DNA of 64,000 bases from Aromatoleum petrolei (lineage in GTDB: Bacteria > Pseudomonadota > Gammaproteobacteria > Burkholderiales > Rhodocyclaceae): NCBI RefSeq assembly GCF_017894385.1, contig NZ_CP059560.1, positions 4,038,501 to 4,102,500 on the forward strand. The letters run 5' to 3'. The notes under the pieces were generated by a model. It had not been told where the DNA came from. It ran no database searches and saw only the letters and a program-made list of their open reading frames with translations. Shown here piece after piece: positions 14,947-23,853 of the stretch (position 1 is its first letter; every line of letters begins with the position of its first letter). A program made the position numbers and the translations under genes.

Positions 14947-15906
14947 ATGCAAGAAACCAATTCCGGCGGTGCCGCCGCCCTCGCGTCCTACGGTCCGCTT
15001 TCCGTCAGCGACCGGCTCGCGAAGAAGGCACTGCGCAACTTCAAGGAGCGCGTCATAGAGCTCCTGCTCCTGGGGGCTGCGTGCGTCTCTGTTCTGACGA
15101 CCATCGGCATCATCTGGGTGCTCGTCAGCGAGTCGGTGAATTTCTTCGGCACCGTGTCGATCTGGTCCTTCCTTACCGACACCATGTGGACTCCGCTGTT
15201 CGCCGAGCCCCGCTACGGGATTCTGCCCTTGCTTGCGGGCACGCTGACGACGTCGCTCGTCGCGCTTCTCGTTGCGATTCCCCTGGGAACGACGATTGCG
15301 ATCTACCTCTCCGAATTCGCCCGCCCGACGGTGCGTGAGATCGTGAAGCCCTTCCTCGAACTGCTCGGTGGCATTCCCACCATCGTGTATGGGTACTTTG
15401 CCCTCATGGTCGTCATCCCGCTGCTCCAGCTGATCATGCCGGATCTGTCGGGGTTCAACATGCTCGGCGCCGGTATCGTCATGGGTATCGCCATCATTCC
15501 GTACGTCAGCTCGCTTGCCGAGGATGCCATGCGCGCGGTTCCGATGAGCATGCGCGAAGGCTCTTACGCGATGGGGGCAACCCGGCTGCAGACCGCATTT
15601 CGGGTGGTCTTTCCGGCAGCCTTGTCGGGCATCCTGTCGGCTTACATCCTGGGGATTTCGCGCGCAGTGGGCGAGACCATGATCGTGGCGGTCGCCGCGG
15701 GCATGCAGCCCAACTTCACCGTCAATCCGCTCGAGCCGGCCCAGACGATTTCCGCCTACATCGTCCAGGTCGCACTCGGGGATCTCCCGCACGGCTCGAT
15801 TGGCTACCAGTCGATCTTCGCGGCCGGCCTGAGCTTGATGCTCATGACGCTCGCACTGAATCTCGTCGGGCACGTCGTGCGCCGTCGATTCCGCGAAGCA
15901 TATTAA
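14947..15906 (+). CDS. pstC: Phosphate ABC transporter permease PstC
   Basis: PstC is one of two inner-membrane permeases of the high-affinity phosphate transporter. The 319-residue protein has a cytoplasmic N-terminus of about 45 residues, then six predicted membrane helices. The permease EAA loop is visible in MREGSYAMGATRLQTAFRVV. YGILPLLAGTLTTSLVAL and GGIPTIVYGYFAL are conserved in PstC. It lies 67 bases after pstS and 10 bases before pstA. Confidence 0.95.
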   Translation: MQETNSGGAAALASYGPLSVSDRLAKKALRNFKERVIELLLLGAACVSVLTTIGIIWVLVSESVNFFGTVSIWSFLTDTMWTPLFAEPRYGILPLLAGTLTTSLVALLVAIPLGTTIAIYLSEFARPTVREIVKPFLELLGGIPTIVYGYFALMVVIPLLQLIMPDLSGFNMLGAGIVMGIAIIPYVSSLAEDAMRAVPMSMREGSYAMGATRLQTAFRVVFPAALSGILSAYILGISRAVGETMIVAVAAGMQPNFTVNPLEPAQTISAYIVQVALGDLPHGSIGYQSIFAAGLSLMLMTLALNLVGHVVRRRFREAY

Positions 15907-15916
15907 GAAGAACGGC

Positions 15917-16840
15917 ATGAAAGCAGAAGACATTCCCCTGATCAGGAAGATTATCCGACGCAACAAGCGCCTTGAGCTGCTGTTCGCGGTTGCAGGCTTC
16001 CTTGCGTTGCTGGTGGGCGTGCTGACCTTCGTTGCGCTGTTTGCGCAGATGGCCGTCGCCGGCTGGGAGCGCATCTCTCCGGACTTCTTCACCAACTTCC
16101 CGTCGCGCCGTGCCGGACAGGCAGGCATCCTGTCAGCGTGGGTCGGCTCGCTGCTCGTGATGCTCGTCACGGCGGTCTCGGCCGTTCCGTTGGGCGTAGC
16201 CGCGGGGATCTACCTTGAAGAATATGCGCCGAAGAACCTGTTCACCGACGTTATCGAGATTAATGTGACCAACCTCGCCGGCGTGCCGTCGATCGTCTAT
16301 GGTCTGCTGGCGCTCGGCGTGTTCGTATACACCTTCGGATTCGGGCAGAGCATCCTCTCGGCCGGACTGACGCTCGGGCTGCTCATCCTCCCCGTGGTCA
16401 TCGTCGCGACGCGCGAATCAATCCGCTCTATTCCCTTGCATATCCGCGAGGCTGCTTACGGATTGGGCGCGACGCGCTGGCAGGTGACCCGCGACCACAT
16501 CGTTCCCTATTCGCTGCCAGGCATCATGACGGGCGTCATCATCGGCATGTCGCGGGCGATTGGCGAGACGGCCCCGATCATCACTATCGGAGCACTCACC
16601 TTCATCGCGTTCCTCCCCGAGTCGCCTATCGGACCGGAGTTCCCTTGGCTGAACTTCGAGTGGCTCAAGTCGGGTTTCACGGTGATGCCGATCCAGATGT
16701 TCAACTGGACCTCGCGTCCGGAAGAGGCTTTCCAGCAAAACGCTGCGGCAGCCGGTTTTATCCTCGTCCTGATGACGCTGGCAATGAACGCCGTCTCTAT
16801 CTGGATTCGTTACCACGTGCGCAAGGACATCAAATGGTAA
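15917..16840 (+). CDS. pstA: Phosphate ABC transporter permease PstA
   Basis: PstA is the second permease of the phosphate transporter. The 307-residue protein has about six membrane helices and the EAA loop [20 protein letters not shown], followed by [20 protein letters not shown], the PstA-specific segment. [20 protein letters not shown] mirrors the corresponding PstC helix. Its end overlaps the pstB start by 7 bases, so the two are translationally coupled. Confidence 0.95.
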   Translation: MKAEDIPLIRKIIRRNKRLELLFAVAGFLALLVGVLTFVALFAQMAVAGWERISPDFFTNFPSRRAGQAGILSAWVGSLLVMLVTAVSAVPLGVAAGIYLEEYAPKNLFTDVIEINVTNLAGVPSIVYGLLALGVFVYTFGFGQSILSAGLTLGLLILPVVIVATRESIRSIPLHIREAAYGLGATRWQVTRDHIVPYSLPGIMTGVIIGMSRAIGETAPIITIGALTFIAFLPESPIGPEFPWLNFEWLKSGFTVMPIQMFNWTSRPEEAFQQNAAAAGFILVLMTLAMNAVSIWIRYHVRKDIKW

Positions 16841-17724
16841 GCGTTGCTACGATGCGAATGAGCGAACAAGCCGCTGCGGACTCCGCGGCGCATGCCGGCG
16901 GTGTCTCGGTTGAGGCGCGCAATCCCAACCCTTCCGACGTGGCTGCGAGGATTGGCAGCGGGGTCCCCGTGAAGGCGTCCGTGGAAAGCTTCAGTTTCTA
17001 TTACGGTGACTTCAAGGCGCTCAAGTCGATCTCCATGCCGGTGCACGAGAAGCGCGTGACGGCATTGATCGGTCCGTCCGGATGCGGCAAGTCCACCCTC
17101 TTGCGGACGTTCAATCGCATGCATGACCTTTATCCGGGGAATCGCTACGAGGGCACGATCCGGCTGCACCCGGACAATACCAACCTGCTCGATCCGGCCG
17201 TCGATCCCATCGAAGTGCGCATGCGCATCGGCATGGTGTTCCAGAAACCCAACCCGTTTCCGAAGTCGATCTACGAGAACGTCGCCTACGGCCTGCGCAT
17301 CCGGGGCGAGCGCAATCGTTCCGTGATTGACGACAGTGTCCGTGAGGCTCTGAGAGGCGCAGCCCTCTGGTCGGAAGTCGAGCACCGTTTGCACGACCCC
17401 GCCACCGCCTTGTCTGGGGGCCAGCAGCAACGGTTGTGCATTGCGCGCTGCCTCGCCACTCGGCCGGAAGTGCTGCTTTTCGACGAGCCGACATCTGCGC
17501 TCGATCCCATCGCCACGGCGAGCATCGAGGAGTTGATCCACGAACTGCGTGACAAGGTCACTATCCTCATCGTCACTCACAACATGCAGCAGGCGGCCCG
17601 TGTCTCCGATTACACCGCTTACATGTATCTCGGCGAACTGATGGAGTTTGGCGAAACGAACCAGATTTTCGTCAATCCGAAGCGCAAGGAAACCGAAGAC
17701 TACATCACCGGACGCTTCGGTTGA
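16834..17724 (+). CDS. pstB: Phosphate ABC transporter ATP-binding protein PstB
   Basis: PstB is the ATPase of the phosphate transporter. I chose ATG 16834 (296 residues), overlapping the pstA stop by 7 bases and preceded by AAGGA; ATG 16852 and 16858 are alternatives, and a longer frame from 16645 would lie inside pstA. An unusual Ala/Ser-rich stretch of about 45 residues precedes the ABC domain. Walker [10 protein letters not shown] is near residue 80, the signature [16 protein letters not shown] and Walker [14 protein letters not shown] follow, and [14 protein letters not shown] holds the switch His. No phoU or phoB follows; tpiA is next. Confidence 0.95.
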   Translation: MVSVATMRMSEQAAADSAAHAGGVSVEARNPNPSDVAARIGSGVPVKASVESFSFYYGDFKALKSISMPVHEKRVTALIGPSGCGKSTLLRTFNRMHDLYPGNRYEGTIRLHPDNTNLLDPAVDPIEVRMRIGMVFQKPNPFPKSIYENVAYGLRIRGERNRSVIDDSVREALRGAALWSEVEHRLHDPATALSGGQQQRLCIARCLATRPEVLLFDEPTSALDPIATASIEELIHELRDKVTILIVTHNMQQAARVSDYTAYMYLGELMEFGETNQIFVNPKRKETEDYITGRFG

Positions 17725-17817
17725 GCCGTATGGGGTCGCGTAGGCTGGCTCCCGGCGCGTCCTGTGGATGGTGGCGGATGGCGCGCTGACATTCTCCGAG
17801 ACTTGCTTGCAGAAGGG

Positions 17818-17840
17818 AGGGGCGCTGTTACAGTGCCCCT
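17818..17840 (+). terminator. Hairpin after pstB, possible terminator of pstSCAB
   Basis: AGGGGCGCTG (17818-17827) pairs with CAGTGCCCCT (17831-17840), 10 positions with one G-T, closed by a 3-base loop. The tail (CTCAGTCTTTGT) has only a weak T run, so efficiency is uncertain. Confidence 0.5.
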
Positions 17841-17865
17841 CTCAGTCTTTGTCCGGCCCGCTTCC

Positions 17866-17894
17866 TTTACCTAGCGAAGGGCTGCAGATACAAT
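17866..17894 (+). promoter_or_regulatory. Sigma-70 promoter upstream of tpiA
   Basis: TTTACC (17866-17871) and TACAAT (17889-17894) are spaced by 17 bases. The start site would fall near 17901, about 20 bases before the tpiA ATG. Confidence 0.55.
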
Positions 17895-17920
17895 CCAAAA
17901 ATTTGGCTGGGGCGCAGTGC

Positions 17921-18679
17921 ATGAAACGAAAGCTAGTCGTCGGTAACTGGAAGATGAATGGCGATCGTGCGCGCAATAGTGCTCTGTTGGACCAGTTGCT
18001 GGGTGCCATGCCCGCGGGCATGGACTGCGCGGTGTGTCCGCCGTTTCCGTACCTCTCGCAGGTTGGTGAAATCCTCCGTGGCAGTGATGTCGCGCTCGGC
18101 GCCCAGGATGTGAGCGAATTCGCCGACGGCGCCTACACAGGCGATGTCAGCATCACCATGCTCGGCGACTTCGGCGTGCGATTTGTCATTGTCGGCCATT
18201 CCGAGCGACGGGCGCTGCACGGCGAATCTGACGTGTTGATTGCCCGCAAGGCGGATGTGGTGCTCGAAGGTGGGCTTGTACCCATCGTCTGCATCGGCGA
18301 GACGCTGGCCGAACGCGAGTCCGGCGTAACGGAGCAGGTGCTCCACCGGCAACTCGATGCCCTCGCGGTCACGCTGTCGCCCGAGGCGCTGCAGCGTATC
18401 GTGCTCGCATACGAGCCTGTATGGGCGATCGGTACCGGACGTGCAGCGACGGTCGAGCAGGTGCAGGCGGTGCTCCGGTTCGTCAGGCGTTGGCTGGGGC
18501 GCCATGTTTCCGCGCCCGAGCGCAGTCAAGTCCTGTATGGCGGTAGCGTGAAACCCGAAACGGCAGGCGGGTTGTTCGGCCTGCCGGATGCGGATGGTGG
18601 CTTGATCGGTGGGGCTTCGCTCGACGCGCAGTCCTTTCTTGAAATCTGTCGAGCGGCAACGGTCGTGCAGGGCAGTTGA
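17921..18679 (+). CDS. tpiA: Triosephosphate isomerase
   Basis: TpiA interconverts dihydroxyacetone phosphate and glyceraldehyde-3-phosphate. ATG 17921 gives 252 residues beginning MKRKLVVGNWKMNG, the canonical N-terminus with catalytic Lys; an in-frame upstream extension to 17768 is rejected as it overlaps the promoter. The catalytic His lies in IVGHSERRA, the catalytic Glu in LAYEPVWAIGTG, and the phosphate loop in LYGGSVKPETAG. It is followed by secG after 21 bases, the common tpiA-secG pair ahead of nuo in Betaproteobacteria. Confidence 0.96.
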   Translation: MKRKLVVGNWKMNGDRARNSALLDQLLGAMPAGMDCAVCPPFPYLSQVGEILRGSDVALGAQDVSEFADGAYTGDVSITMLGDFGVRFVIVGHSERRALHGESDVLIARKADVVLEGGLVPIVCIGETLAERESGVTEQVLHRQLDALAVTLSPEALQRIVLAYEPVWAIGTGRAATVEQVQAVLRFVRRWLGRHVSAPERSQVLYGGSVKPETAGGLFGLPDADGGLIGGASLDAQSFLEICRAATVVQGS

Positions 18680-18700
18680 GATTCAAAACAAGGTCATATT

Positions 18701-19054
18701 ATGAGCAATTACTTATTTTCTATTGTCTTGACCGTTCATGTGCTGGTGGGACTCGGCATCATTGCTCTGGTTCTCATGCAGCATGGCAAGGGGGCGGACG
18801 CAGGTGCGGCATTCGGAAGTGGTGCATCGGGGAGTGTGTTCGGTGCCTCCGGTTCGGCAAATTTCCTCAGTCGCACGACGGGCGTGCTCGCTGCCGTATT
18901 TTTCCTGACTAGTCTCGGCCTGAGCTATTTGAGTAACGGTACGGCGGTCAAGCCTGCCAGTGTCATGCAGGACGCTGCCGTGACGGCGCCAGCTGGCGAG
19001 GGGGCTCCGGCAGGCATGGCGGACGATTCAAAGGCCCAGTCGATTCCCAAATAA
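18701..19054 (+). CDS. secG: Protein translocase subunit SecG
   Basis: SecG is an auxiliary membrane subunit of SecYEG. The 117-residue protein has two predicted membrane helices: about residues 3-22 (LFSIVLTVHVLVGLGIIALV) and 53-74. Between them is the typical cytoplasmic loop GKGADAGAAFGSGASGSVFG. The C-terminal 40 residues are Ala/Pro-rich and vary within the family. It sits between tpiA and tRNA-Leu. Confidence 0.93.
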   Translation: MSNYLFSIVLTVHVLVGLGIIALVLMQHGKGADAGAAFGSGASGSVFGASGSANFLSRTTGVLAAVFFLTSLGLSYLSNGTAVKPASVMQDAAVTAPAGEGAPAGMADDSKAQSIPK

Positions 19055-19069
19055 GTTCCCCTTGGGGCT

Positions 19070-19097
19070 TTGCGGGATACGGGAAAGGTCGTATAAT
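19070..19097 (+). promoter_or_regulatory. Sigma-70 promoter of tRNA-Leu
   Basis: TTGCGG (19070-19075), a 16-base spacer, and a perfect TATAAT (19092-19097) place initiation about 13 bases before the tRNA. Confidence 0.6.
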
Positions 19098-19116
19098 TTC
19101 GCGCTGTAACGAACGT

Positions 19117-19201
19117 GCCGACGTGGTGAAATTGGTAGACACGCCATCTTGAGGGGGTGGTGGCGAAAGCCGTGTGAGTTCGAGTCTCACCGTCGGCACC
19201 A
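19117..19201 (+). tRNA. tRNA-Leu (anticodon GAG)
   Basis: This 85-base gene has a 7-bp acceptor stem (GCCGACG with CGTCGGC), an encoded ACCA end, and a D loop with GGTAGAC. The anticodon stem CCATC/GGTGG has loop TTGAGGG with GAG at 19151-19153. There is a long class II variable arm, and the T arm contains GTTCGAGTC. It decodes CUC/CUU leucine codons. A terminator follows. No integrase or att-like duplication is seen next to it. Confidence 0.95.
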
Positions 19202-19212
19202 GAACACTGAAT

Positions 19213-19234
19213 CGCCCGCGAAAGCGGGCGTTTT
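19213..19234 (+). terminator. Intrinsic terminator after tRNA-Leu
   Basis: CGCCCGC (19213-19219) pairs with GCGGGCG (19224-19230) around a GAAA tetraloop, followed by TTTT. The AT-rich 60 bases after it, up to nuoA, should carry the nuo promoter, but I see no clear -35/-10 pair. Confidence 0.8.
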
Positions 19235-19294
19235 CATGCAGTGGGTTAATTAAAAAAACTAAAACAATCTGTATTTAAGACGGGGTGTCACGCA

Positions 19295-19669
19295 ATGCTG
19301 GAAAACTACTTTCCTGTTCTGATGTTCATCCTCGTGGGGCTTGGTTTTGGCCTTGTTCCCGTCATTCTGGGGCGTCTCGTTGCGCCCTATCGCCCTGGCA
19401 GCGAGAAACTGTCTCCGTATGAGTGTGGCTTCGAGGCCTTCGAAGATGCGCGCATGAAGTTCGATGTGCGCTACTACCTCATCGCGATTCTTTTCATCCT
19501 TTTCGATCTCGAAATCGCCTTCCTCTTTCCGTGGGCGACGGTGTTCCAGGAATTCATTGCGGCAGGTCAGGTCGCGTGGTTCGTATTCGGCTCGGTTATG
19601 GTCTTCATTGCCGTGCTGGTCATCGGTTATGTCGTCGAGTGGAAAAACGGTGCACTCGACTGGGAGTGA
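19295..19669 (+). CDS. nuoA: NADH-quinone oxidoreductase subunit A
   Basis: NuoA is a small membrane subunit of complex I at the junction of the membrane and peripheral arms. The 124-residue protein has three predicted helices. The conserved loop [20 protein letters not shown] contains the Cys and Glu/Asp residues near the quinone site, followed by [20 protein letters not shown]. It is the first gene of nuoA-N, with nuoB 3 bases downstream. Confidence 0.96.
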   Translation: MLENYFPVLMFILVGLGFGLVPVILGRLVAPYRPGSEKLSPYECGFEAFEDARMKFDVRYYLIAILFILFDLEIAFLFPWATVFQEFIAAGQVAWFVFGSVMVFIAVLVIGYVVEWKNGALDWE

Positions 19670-19672
19670 TGC

Positions 19673-20149
19673 ATGAGTATTGAGGGCGTCTTTCGCGAAG
19701 GGTTTGTAACCACTTCGCTTGATGCGGTAATCAACTGGACTCGCACGGGGTCGCTCTGGCCGATGACTTTCGGTCTGGCCTGCTGTGCAGTCGAGATGAT
19801 CCATGCGGGTTGTTCTCGTTACGACCTGGACCGCTTTGGCGTGGTGTTTCGGCCAAGTCCGCGCCAGTCTGACCTGATGATTGTTGCGGGGACTCTCTGC
19901 AACAAGATGGCGCCCGCGCTGCGCAAGGTTTACGAGCAGATGGCGGAGCCGCGCTGGGTGATTTCCATGGGCTCTTGTGCTAACGGTGGCGGCTACTATC
20001 ACTACTCCTACTCGGTCGTGCGCGGTTGTGATCGCATTGTGCCTGTGGATGTGTATGTCCCGGGTTGTCCGCCGACGGCTGAAGCGCTGCTCTACGGCAT
20101 CATTCAGCTCCAAAACAAGATCAAGCGCACGAATACCATCGCGCGCTGA
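19673..20149 (+). CDS. nuoB: NADH-quinone oxidoreductase subunit B
   Basis: NuoB carries cluster N2, the last iron-sulfur centre before ubiquinone. In the 158-residue protein the ligands are visible: the tandem Cys in [13 protein letters not shown], the Cys in [17 protein letters not shown], and the Cys in [13 protein letters not shown]. The start has GGGAG 7 bases upstream. It lies between nuoA and nuoC with short spacers. Confidence 0.97.
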   Translation: MSIEGVFREGFVTTSLDAVINWTRTGSLWPMTFGLACCAVEMIHAGCSRYDLDRFGVVFRPSPRQSDLMIVAGTLCNKMAPALRKVYEQMAEPRWVISMGSCANGGGYYHYSYSVVRGCDRIVPVDVYVPGCPPTAEALLYGIIQLQNKIKRTNTIAR

Positions 20150-20163
20150 CGGATGGTTCATCT

Positions 20164-20769
20164 ATGAGTCCCAAGCTTGAGCGTCTGAGCCAGGTCCTGC
20201 AAGAGGTCCTGGGTGACAAGTTGCGGTCGATTGTCGTCGATCGTGGTGAGGTGACTATCGACGTTGCGCCGGAAGATTATCTCGGTGTGGCCCAGTGCTT
20301 GCGTGATCACGCAGAGCTCTGCTTCGAAGAATTGATCGATGTGTCGGGTCTCGATTATTCGGCTTATGGGAATGGTGCATGGAGCGGAAAGCGCTTCGCG
20401 ATTGCCGTCCATCTCCTTTCGGTTGCGAAGAACTGGCGTCTGCGTCTGAAGGTCTTTGCTGACAACGATGATTTCCCGGTTCTGGAGTCGGTCGTGGGTG
20501 TCTGGCCGAGTGCAAACTGGTACGAGCGCGAGACCTTCGATCTTTACGGGATTATGTTCTCGGGTCACCCCGATCTGCGGCGGATTTTGACCGACTATGG
20601 CTTTGTCGGGCATCCGTTCCGCAAGGATTTTCCGGTCACCGGGTACGTCGAGATGCGCTATGACGCAGAACAGGGGCGGGTTGTGTATCAGCCAGTGACG
20701 ATCGAGCCGCGCGAAAACACGCCGCGCATCGTGCGCGAAGAGAATTACGGGGATGTCGGCCATGGCTGA
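20164..20769 (+). CDS. nuoC: NADH-quinone oxidoreductase subunit C
   Basis: NuoC is a peripheral-arm subunit that contacts NuoD. The 201-residue protein has the 30-kDa subunit signature [20 protein letters not shown] and the downstream [20 protein letters not shown]. It is separate from NuoD here, unlike the fused NuoCD of E. coli. Its 3' end overlaps the nuoD start by 8 bases. Confidence 0.96.
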   Translation: MSPKLERLSQVLQEVLGDKLRSIVVDRGEVTIDVAPEDYLGVAQCLRDHAELCFEELIDVSGLDYSAYGNGAWSGKRFAIAVHLLSVAKNWRLRLKVFADNDDFPVLESVVGVWPSANWYERETFDLYGIMFSGHPDLRRILTDYGFVGHPFRKDFPVTGYVEMRYDAEQGRVVYQPVTIEPRENTPRIVREENYGDVGHG

Positions 20770-22015
20770 GATTCGCAATTACACGATCAACTTCGGACCT
20801 CAACACCCGTCTGCGCACGGCGTGCTGCGTCTGGTTCTTGAACTCGACGGCGAAGTCGTCGAACGGGCGGACCCGCATATCGGGCTGCTGCACCGGGGAA
20901 CCGAGAAGCTTGCCGAGACCCGAACGTGGATCCAGTCCGTGCCATACATGGACCGTCTCGATTACGTGTCCATGATGTGCAACGAACATGCGTATTGCAT
21001 GGCGATTGAGCGGCTGCTCGGAATCGAGGTGCCAATTCGTGCGCAGTACATCCGTGTGATGTTCGACGAGATCACGCGGATCCTGAATCACCTTCTGGGG
21101 ATCGGTACGCACGCGCTCGACATTGGCGCGATGACGATGGTGCTGTACACCTTTCGCGAGCGGGAAGACCTCATGGATGTGTATGAGGCCGTTTCTGGCG
21201 CGCGTATGCATGCGGCATATTATCGCCCTGGCGGCGTGTACCGCGATCTGCCGGATCGCATGCCTCAGTACGAGGTCAACAAGTTCAAGAATGCCAACAC
21301 GGTTCGTCAGTTGAACGAAAACCGTCAGGGTTCGATGCTCGATTTCCTCGAGGATTTCACCAACCGTTTCAACGGTTACTGCGACGATTACGAGACGCTC
21401 CTGACCGACAATCGGATCTGGAAGCAGCGTACTGTCGGTATCGGCGTCGTGACGCCTGAACAGGCGAAGGCCTGGGGCTTCACCGGTGTGATGTTGCGCG
21501 GTTCGGGTGTGCCCTGGGATCTTCGCAAGAAGCAGCCGTACGAGGTTTACGACCAGGTCGAGTTCGATGTGCCGGTCGGCAAGACCGGCGATTGCTACGA
21601 CCGTTACCTCGTCCGGATGGAGGAGATGCGGCAGTCCAATCGCATCATCAAGCAGTGCATTGACTGGCTGCGCAAGAACCCGGGCCCCGTGATCGCCGAC
21701 AACCATAAGGTTGCCCCGCCGCCGCGCGAGCGGATGAAGGCCAACATGGAAGAGCTGATTCATCACTTCAAGCTCTTCACCGAAGGCATGCACGTCCCGG
21801 CGGGCGAAGTCTACGCGGCGGTCGAGCACCCCAAGGGCGAGTTCGGCGTGTATGCGGTGTCTGACGGCGCAAACAAGCCTTATCGGCTGAAGATGCGCGC
21901 ACCGGGCTTCGCTCACCTCGCGGCGATGGACGAAATTGCGCGTGGCCACATGATCGCGGACGTCGTGGCGATCATCGGTACCATGGATGTCGTGTTCGGC
22001 GAAATCGACCGCTGA
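20762..22015 (+). CDS. nuoD: NADH-quinone oxidoreductase subunit D
   Basis: NuoD forms the quinone chamber with NuoB and is related to [NiFe]-hydrogenase large subunits. ATG 20762 gives 417 residues with the conserved start [20 protein letters not shown]; an ATG 9 bases upstream is in frame but less likely. The segment [18 protein letters not shown] contains the quinone-site His and Thr, [16 protein letters not shown] follows, and the C-terminus has [14 protein letters not shown]. Its evolutionary relative HoxH is also encoded in this window. Confidence 0.97.
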   Translation: MAEIRNYTINFGPQHPSAHGVLRLVLELDGEVVERADPHIGLLHRGTEKLAETRTWIQSVPYMDRLDYVSMMCNEHAYCMAIERLLGIEVPIRAQYIRVMFDEITRILNHLLGIGTHALDIGAMTMVLYTFREREDLMDVYEAVSGARMHAAYYRPGGVYRDLPDRMPQYEVNKFKNANTVRQLNENRQGSMLDFLEDFTNRFNGYCDDYETLLTDNRIWKQRTVGIGVVTPEQAKAWGFTGVMLRGSGVPWDLRKKQPYEVYDQVEFDVPVGKTGDCYDRYLVRMEEMRQSNRIIKQCIDWLRKNPGPVIADNHKVAPPPRERMKANMEELIHHFKLFTEGMHVPAGEVYAAVEHPKGEFGVYAVSDGANKPYRLKMRAPGFAHLAAMDEIARGHMIADVVAIIGTMDVVFGEIDR

Positions 22016-22063
22016 ACGCTTGGCCTTGAAACGTCGGCAGGCAACCGGGAAGACGAGTACGAA

Positions 22064-22543
22064 ATGCTGAGTCAGGAATCGCTACAACAGATCGATCGCG
22101 AGATCGCGAAATATCCACCCGATCAGAAGCAGTCCGCCGTGATGTCTGCGCTGCGCATTGCCCAGATCGAGAAGGGCTGGCTGCCGAAGGAATTGATCGA
22201 GTTCGTCGCCAGCTACCTCCAGATGCCCGCGATTGCGGCCTATGAGGTGGCGAGCTTCTACAACATGTATGACCTCGAGCCGGTCGGGCGCCACAAGATC
22301 ACCGTGTGCACGAACCTCCCCTGTGCGCTGTCGGGTGGCGTGCATGCGGCCGACTACCTCAAGGAAAAGCTCGGCATCGATTTCAATGAAACCACCCCCG
22401 ACGGGAAGTTCACGCTCAAGGAAGGCGAGTGCATGGGCGCCTGCGGGGATGCCCCCGTGCTGCTCGTGAATAATCATCACATGTGCAGCTGGATGACGAA
22501 GGAAAAGATCGATCAGATCCTCGCGGAGCTGGCAGACAAATGA
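22064..22543 (+). CDS. nuoE: NADH-quinone oxidoreductase subunit E
   Basis: NuoE carries the [2Fe-2S] cluster N1a in the NADH dehydrogenase module. The 159-residue thioredoxin-like protein has the ligands CTNLPC and CMGACGDAP, that is C-x4-C and C-x3-C. The N-terminal helical bundle includes [19 protein letters not shown] and [18 protein letters not shown]. The stop overlaps the nuoF ATG as ATGA. Confidence 0.97.
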   Translation: MLSQESLQQIDREIAKYPPDQKQSAVMSALRIAQIEKGWLPKELIEFVASYLQMPAIAAYEVASFYNMYDLEPVGRHKITVCTNLPCALSGGVHAADYLKEKLGIDFNETTPDGKFTLKEGECMGACGDAPVLLVNNHHMCSWMTKEKIDQILAELADK

Positions 22544-23853
22544 GCGCAAGCGGACTGATTCTCGCCGGTGTCGACGGCGATCGCACCTGGGGGCTGCAGG
22601 ACTACGTTGCGCGCGGTGGCTACTCCGCGCTGCGGAAGATCATCAGCGAAAAAATCCCGCCCGAGACGATCATTGCGGAACTGAAGGCGTCGTCCCTGCG
22701 TGGCCGCGGCGGCGCAGGATTCCCGACCGGTTTGAAGTGGAGCTTCATGCCGCGTTCCTTCCCCGGGGCAAAGTATCTCGCGTGCAACTCCGACGAGGGC
22801 GAGCCGGGCACCTTCAAGGATCGCGACATTCTGCGCTACAACCCGCACACCGTCATCGAGGGGATGACCATTGCCGCGTATGCGATGGGTTGCGAGCGTG
22901 GCTACAACTACATTCACGGTGAGATCTTCGAGGTGTATGAGCGCTTCGAAGCAGCCCTCGCCGAGGCTCGCGCGGCTGGGGTGCTCGGTCAGAACATCCT
23001 CGGATCGGATTTTTCCTTCGAGCTGTTTGCCCACCACGGGTACGGCGCGTACATCTGCGGCGAGGAAACCGCGCTGCTCGAGTCGATCGAAGGCAAGAAG
23101 GGCCAGCCGCGCTTCAAGCCGCCGTTCCCCGCCAGCTACGGCCTGTACGGGAAACCGACGACGATCAACAACACGGAAACTTTCGCTTCCGTGCCGTTCA
23201 TCATCAACATGGGCGGAGAAGGCTTCCTCAATCTCGGTAAACCGAACAACGGCGGGACGAAGCTGTTCTCGGTTTCCGGTCATGTGAATCGTCCGGGCAA
23301 TTACGAAATCGCAATGGGTACGCCGTTCTCCGAACTGCTGGAGATGGCGGGCGGGATGCGCGGCGGGCGCAAGCTCAAGGCTGTGATTCCGGGCGGATCG
23401 TCTGCGCCCGTCCTTCCCGGCAGCGTGATGATGGACTGCACGATGGACTATGACTCGATCTCCAAGGCGGGGTCGATGCTCGGTTCCGGCGCCGTCATCG
23501 TGATGGACGAAACCACCTGCATGGTGAAGGCGCTCGAGCGTCTGTCGTACTTCTACTTCGAAGAGTCCTGCGGCCAATGCACGCCCTGCCGTGAAGGCAC
23601 CGGCTGGCTATACCGCGTGGTCCATCGCATCGAGAATGGCCTCGGCCGGAAGGACGACCTCGATCTTCTCAATTCGGTGACCGGAAACATCATGGGGCGC
23701 ACGATCTGCGCGCTCGGCGATGCCGCATCGATGCCGGTGCAGAGCTTCGTCAAGCACTTCGGTTCCGAGTTCGAATACCACATCGAAAACAAGAAATGTC
23801 TAGTGCCGCCTGAAGTTCAGTATGAAGGCAGCCAAATCTACGTGAGACCGTAA
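22540..23853 (+). CDS. nuoF: NADH-quinone oxidoreductase subunit F
   Basis: NuoF oxidises NADH through FMN and carries cluster N3. I placed the start at ATG 22540 (437 residues), overlapping the nuoE stop; an upstream in-frame start lies inside nuoE. The FMN/NAD glycine loop [14 protein letters not shown], the NADH loop [15 protein letters not shown], and [20 protein letters not shown] are all present. Cluster N3 ligands are in [12 protein letters not shown] plus the later Cys in [10 protein letters not shown]. nuoG begins on the last base of the stop (TAATG). Confidence 0.97.
   Translation: MSASGLILAGVDGDRTWGLQDYVARGGYSALRKIISEKIPPETIIAELKASSLRGRGGAGFPTGLKWSFMPRSFPGAKYLACNSDEGEPGTFKDRDILRYNPHTVIEGMTIAAYAMGCERGYNYIHGEIFEVYERFEAALAEARAAGVLGQNILGSDFSFELFAHHGYGAYICGEETALLESIEGKKGQPRFKPPFPASYGLYGKPTTINNTETFASVPFIINMGGEGFLNLGKPNNGGTKLFSVSGHVNRPGNYEIAMGTPFSELLEMAGGMRGGRKLKAVIPGGSSAPVLPGSVMMDCTMDYDSISKAGSMLGSGAVIVMDETTCMVKALERLSYFYFEESCGQCTPCREGTGWLYRVVHRIENGLGRKDDLDLLNSVTGNIMGRTICALGDAASMPVQSFVKHFGSEFEYHIENKKCLVPPEVQYEGSQIYVRP

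Noticed and set aside
18676..18702. TTGAGA/TATTAT promoter before secG
   Set aside because: The -10 would overlap the secG start codon and the spacer is 15 bases, so RNA would start inside the gene.
19117..19201. tRNA-Leu as an integration site
   Set aside because: No integrase, no repeated 3' end and no change in gene content; the nuo operon follows as in related genomes.
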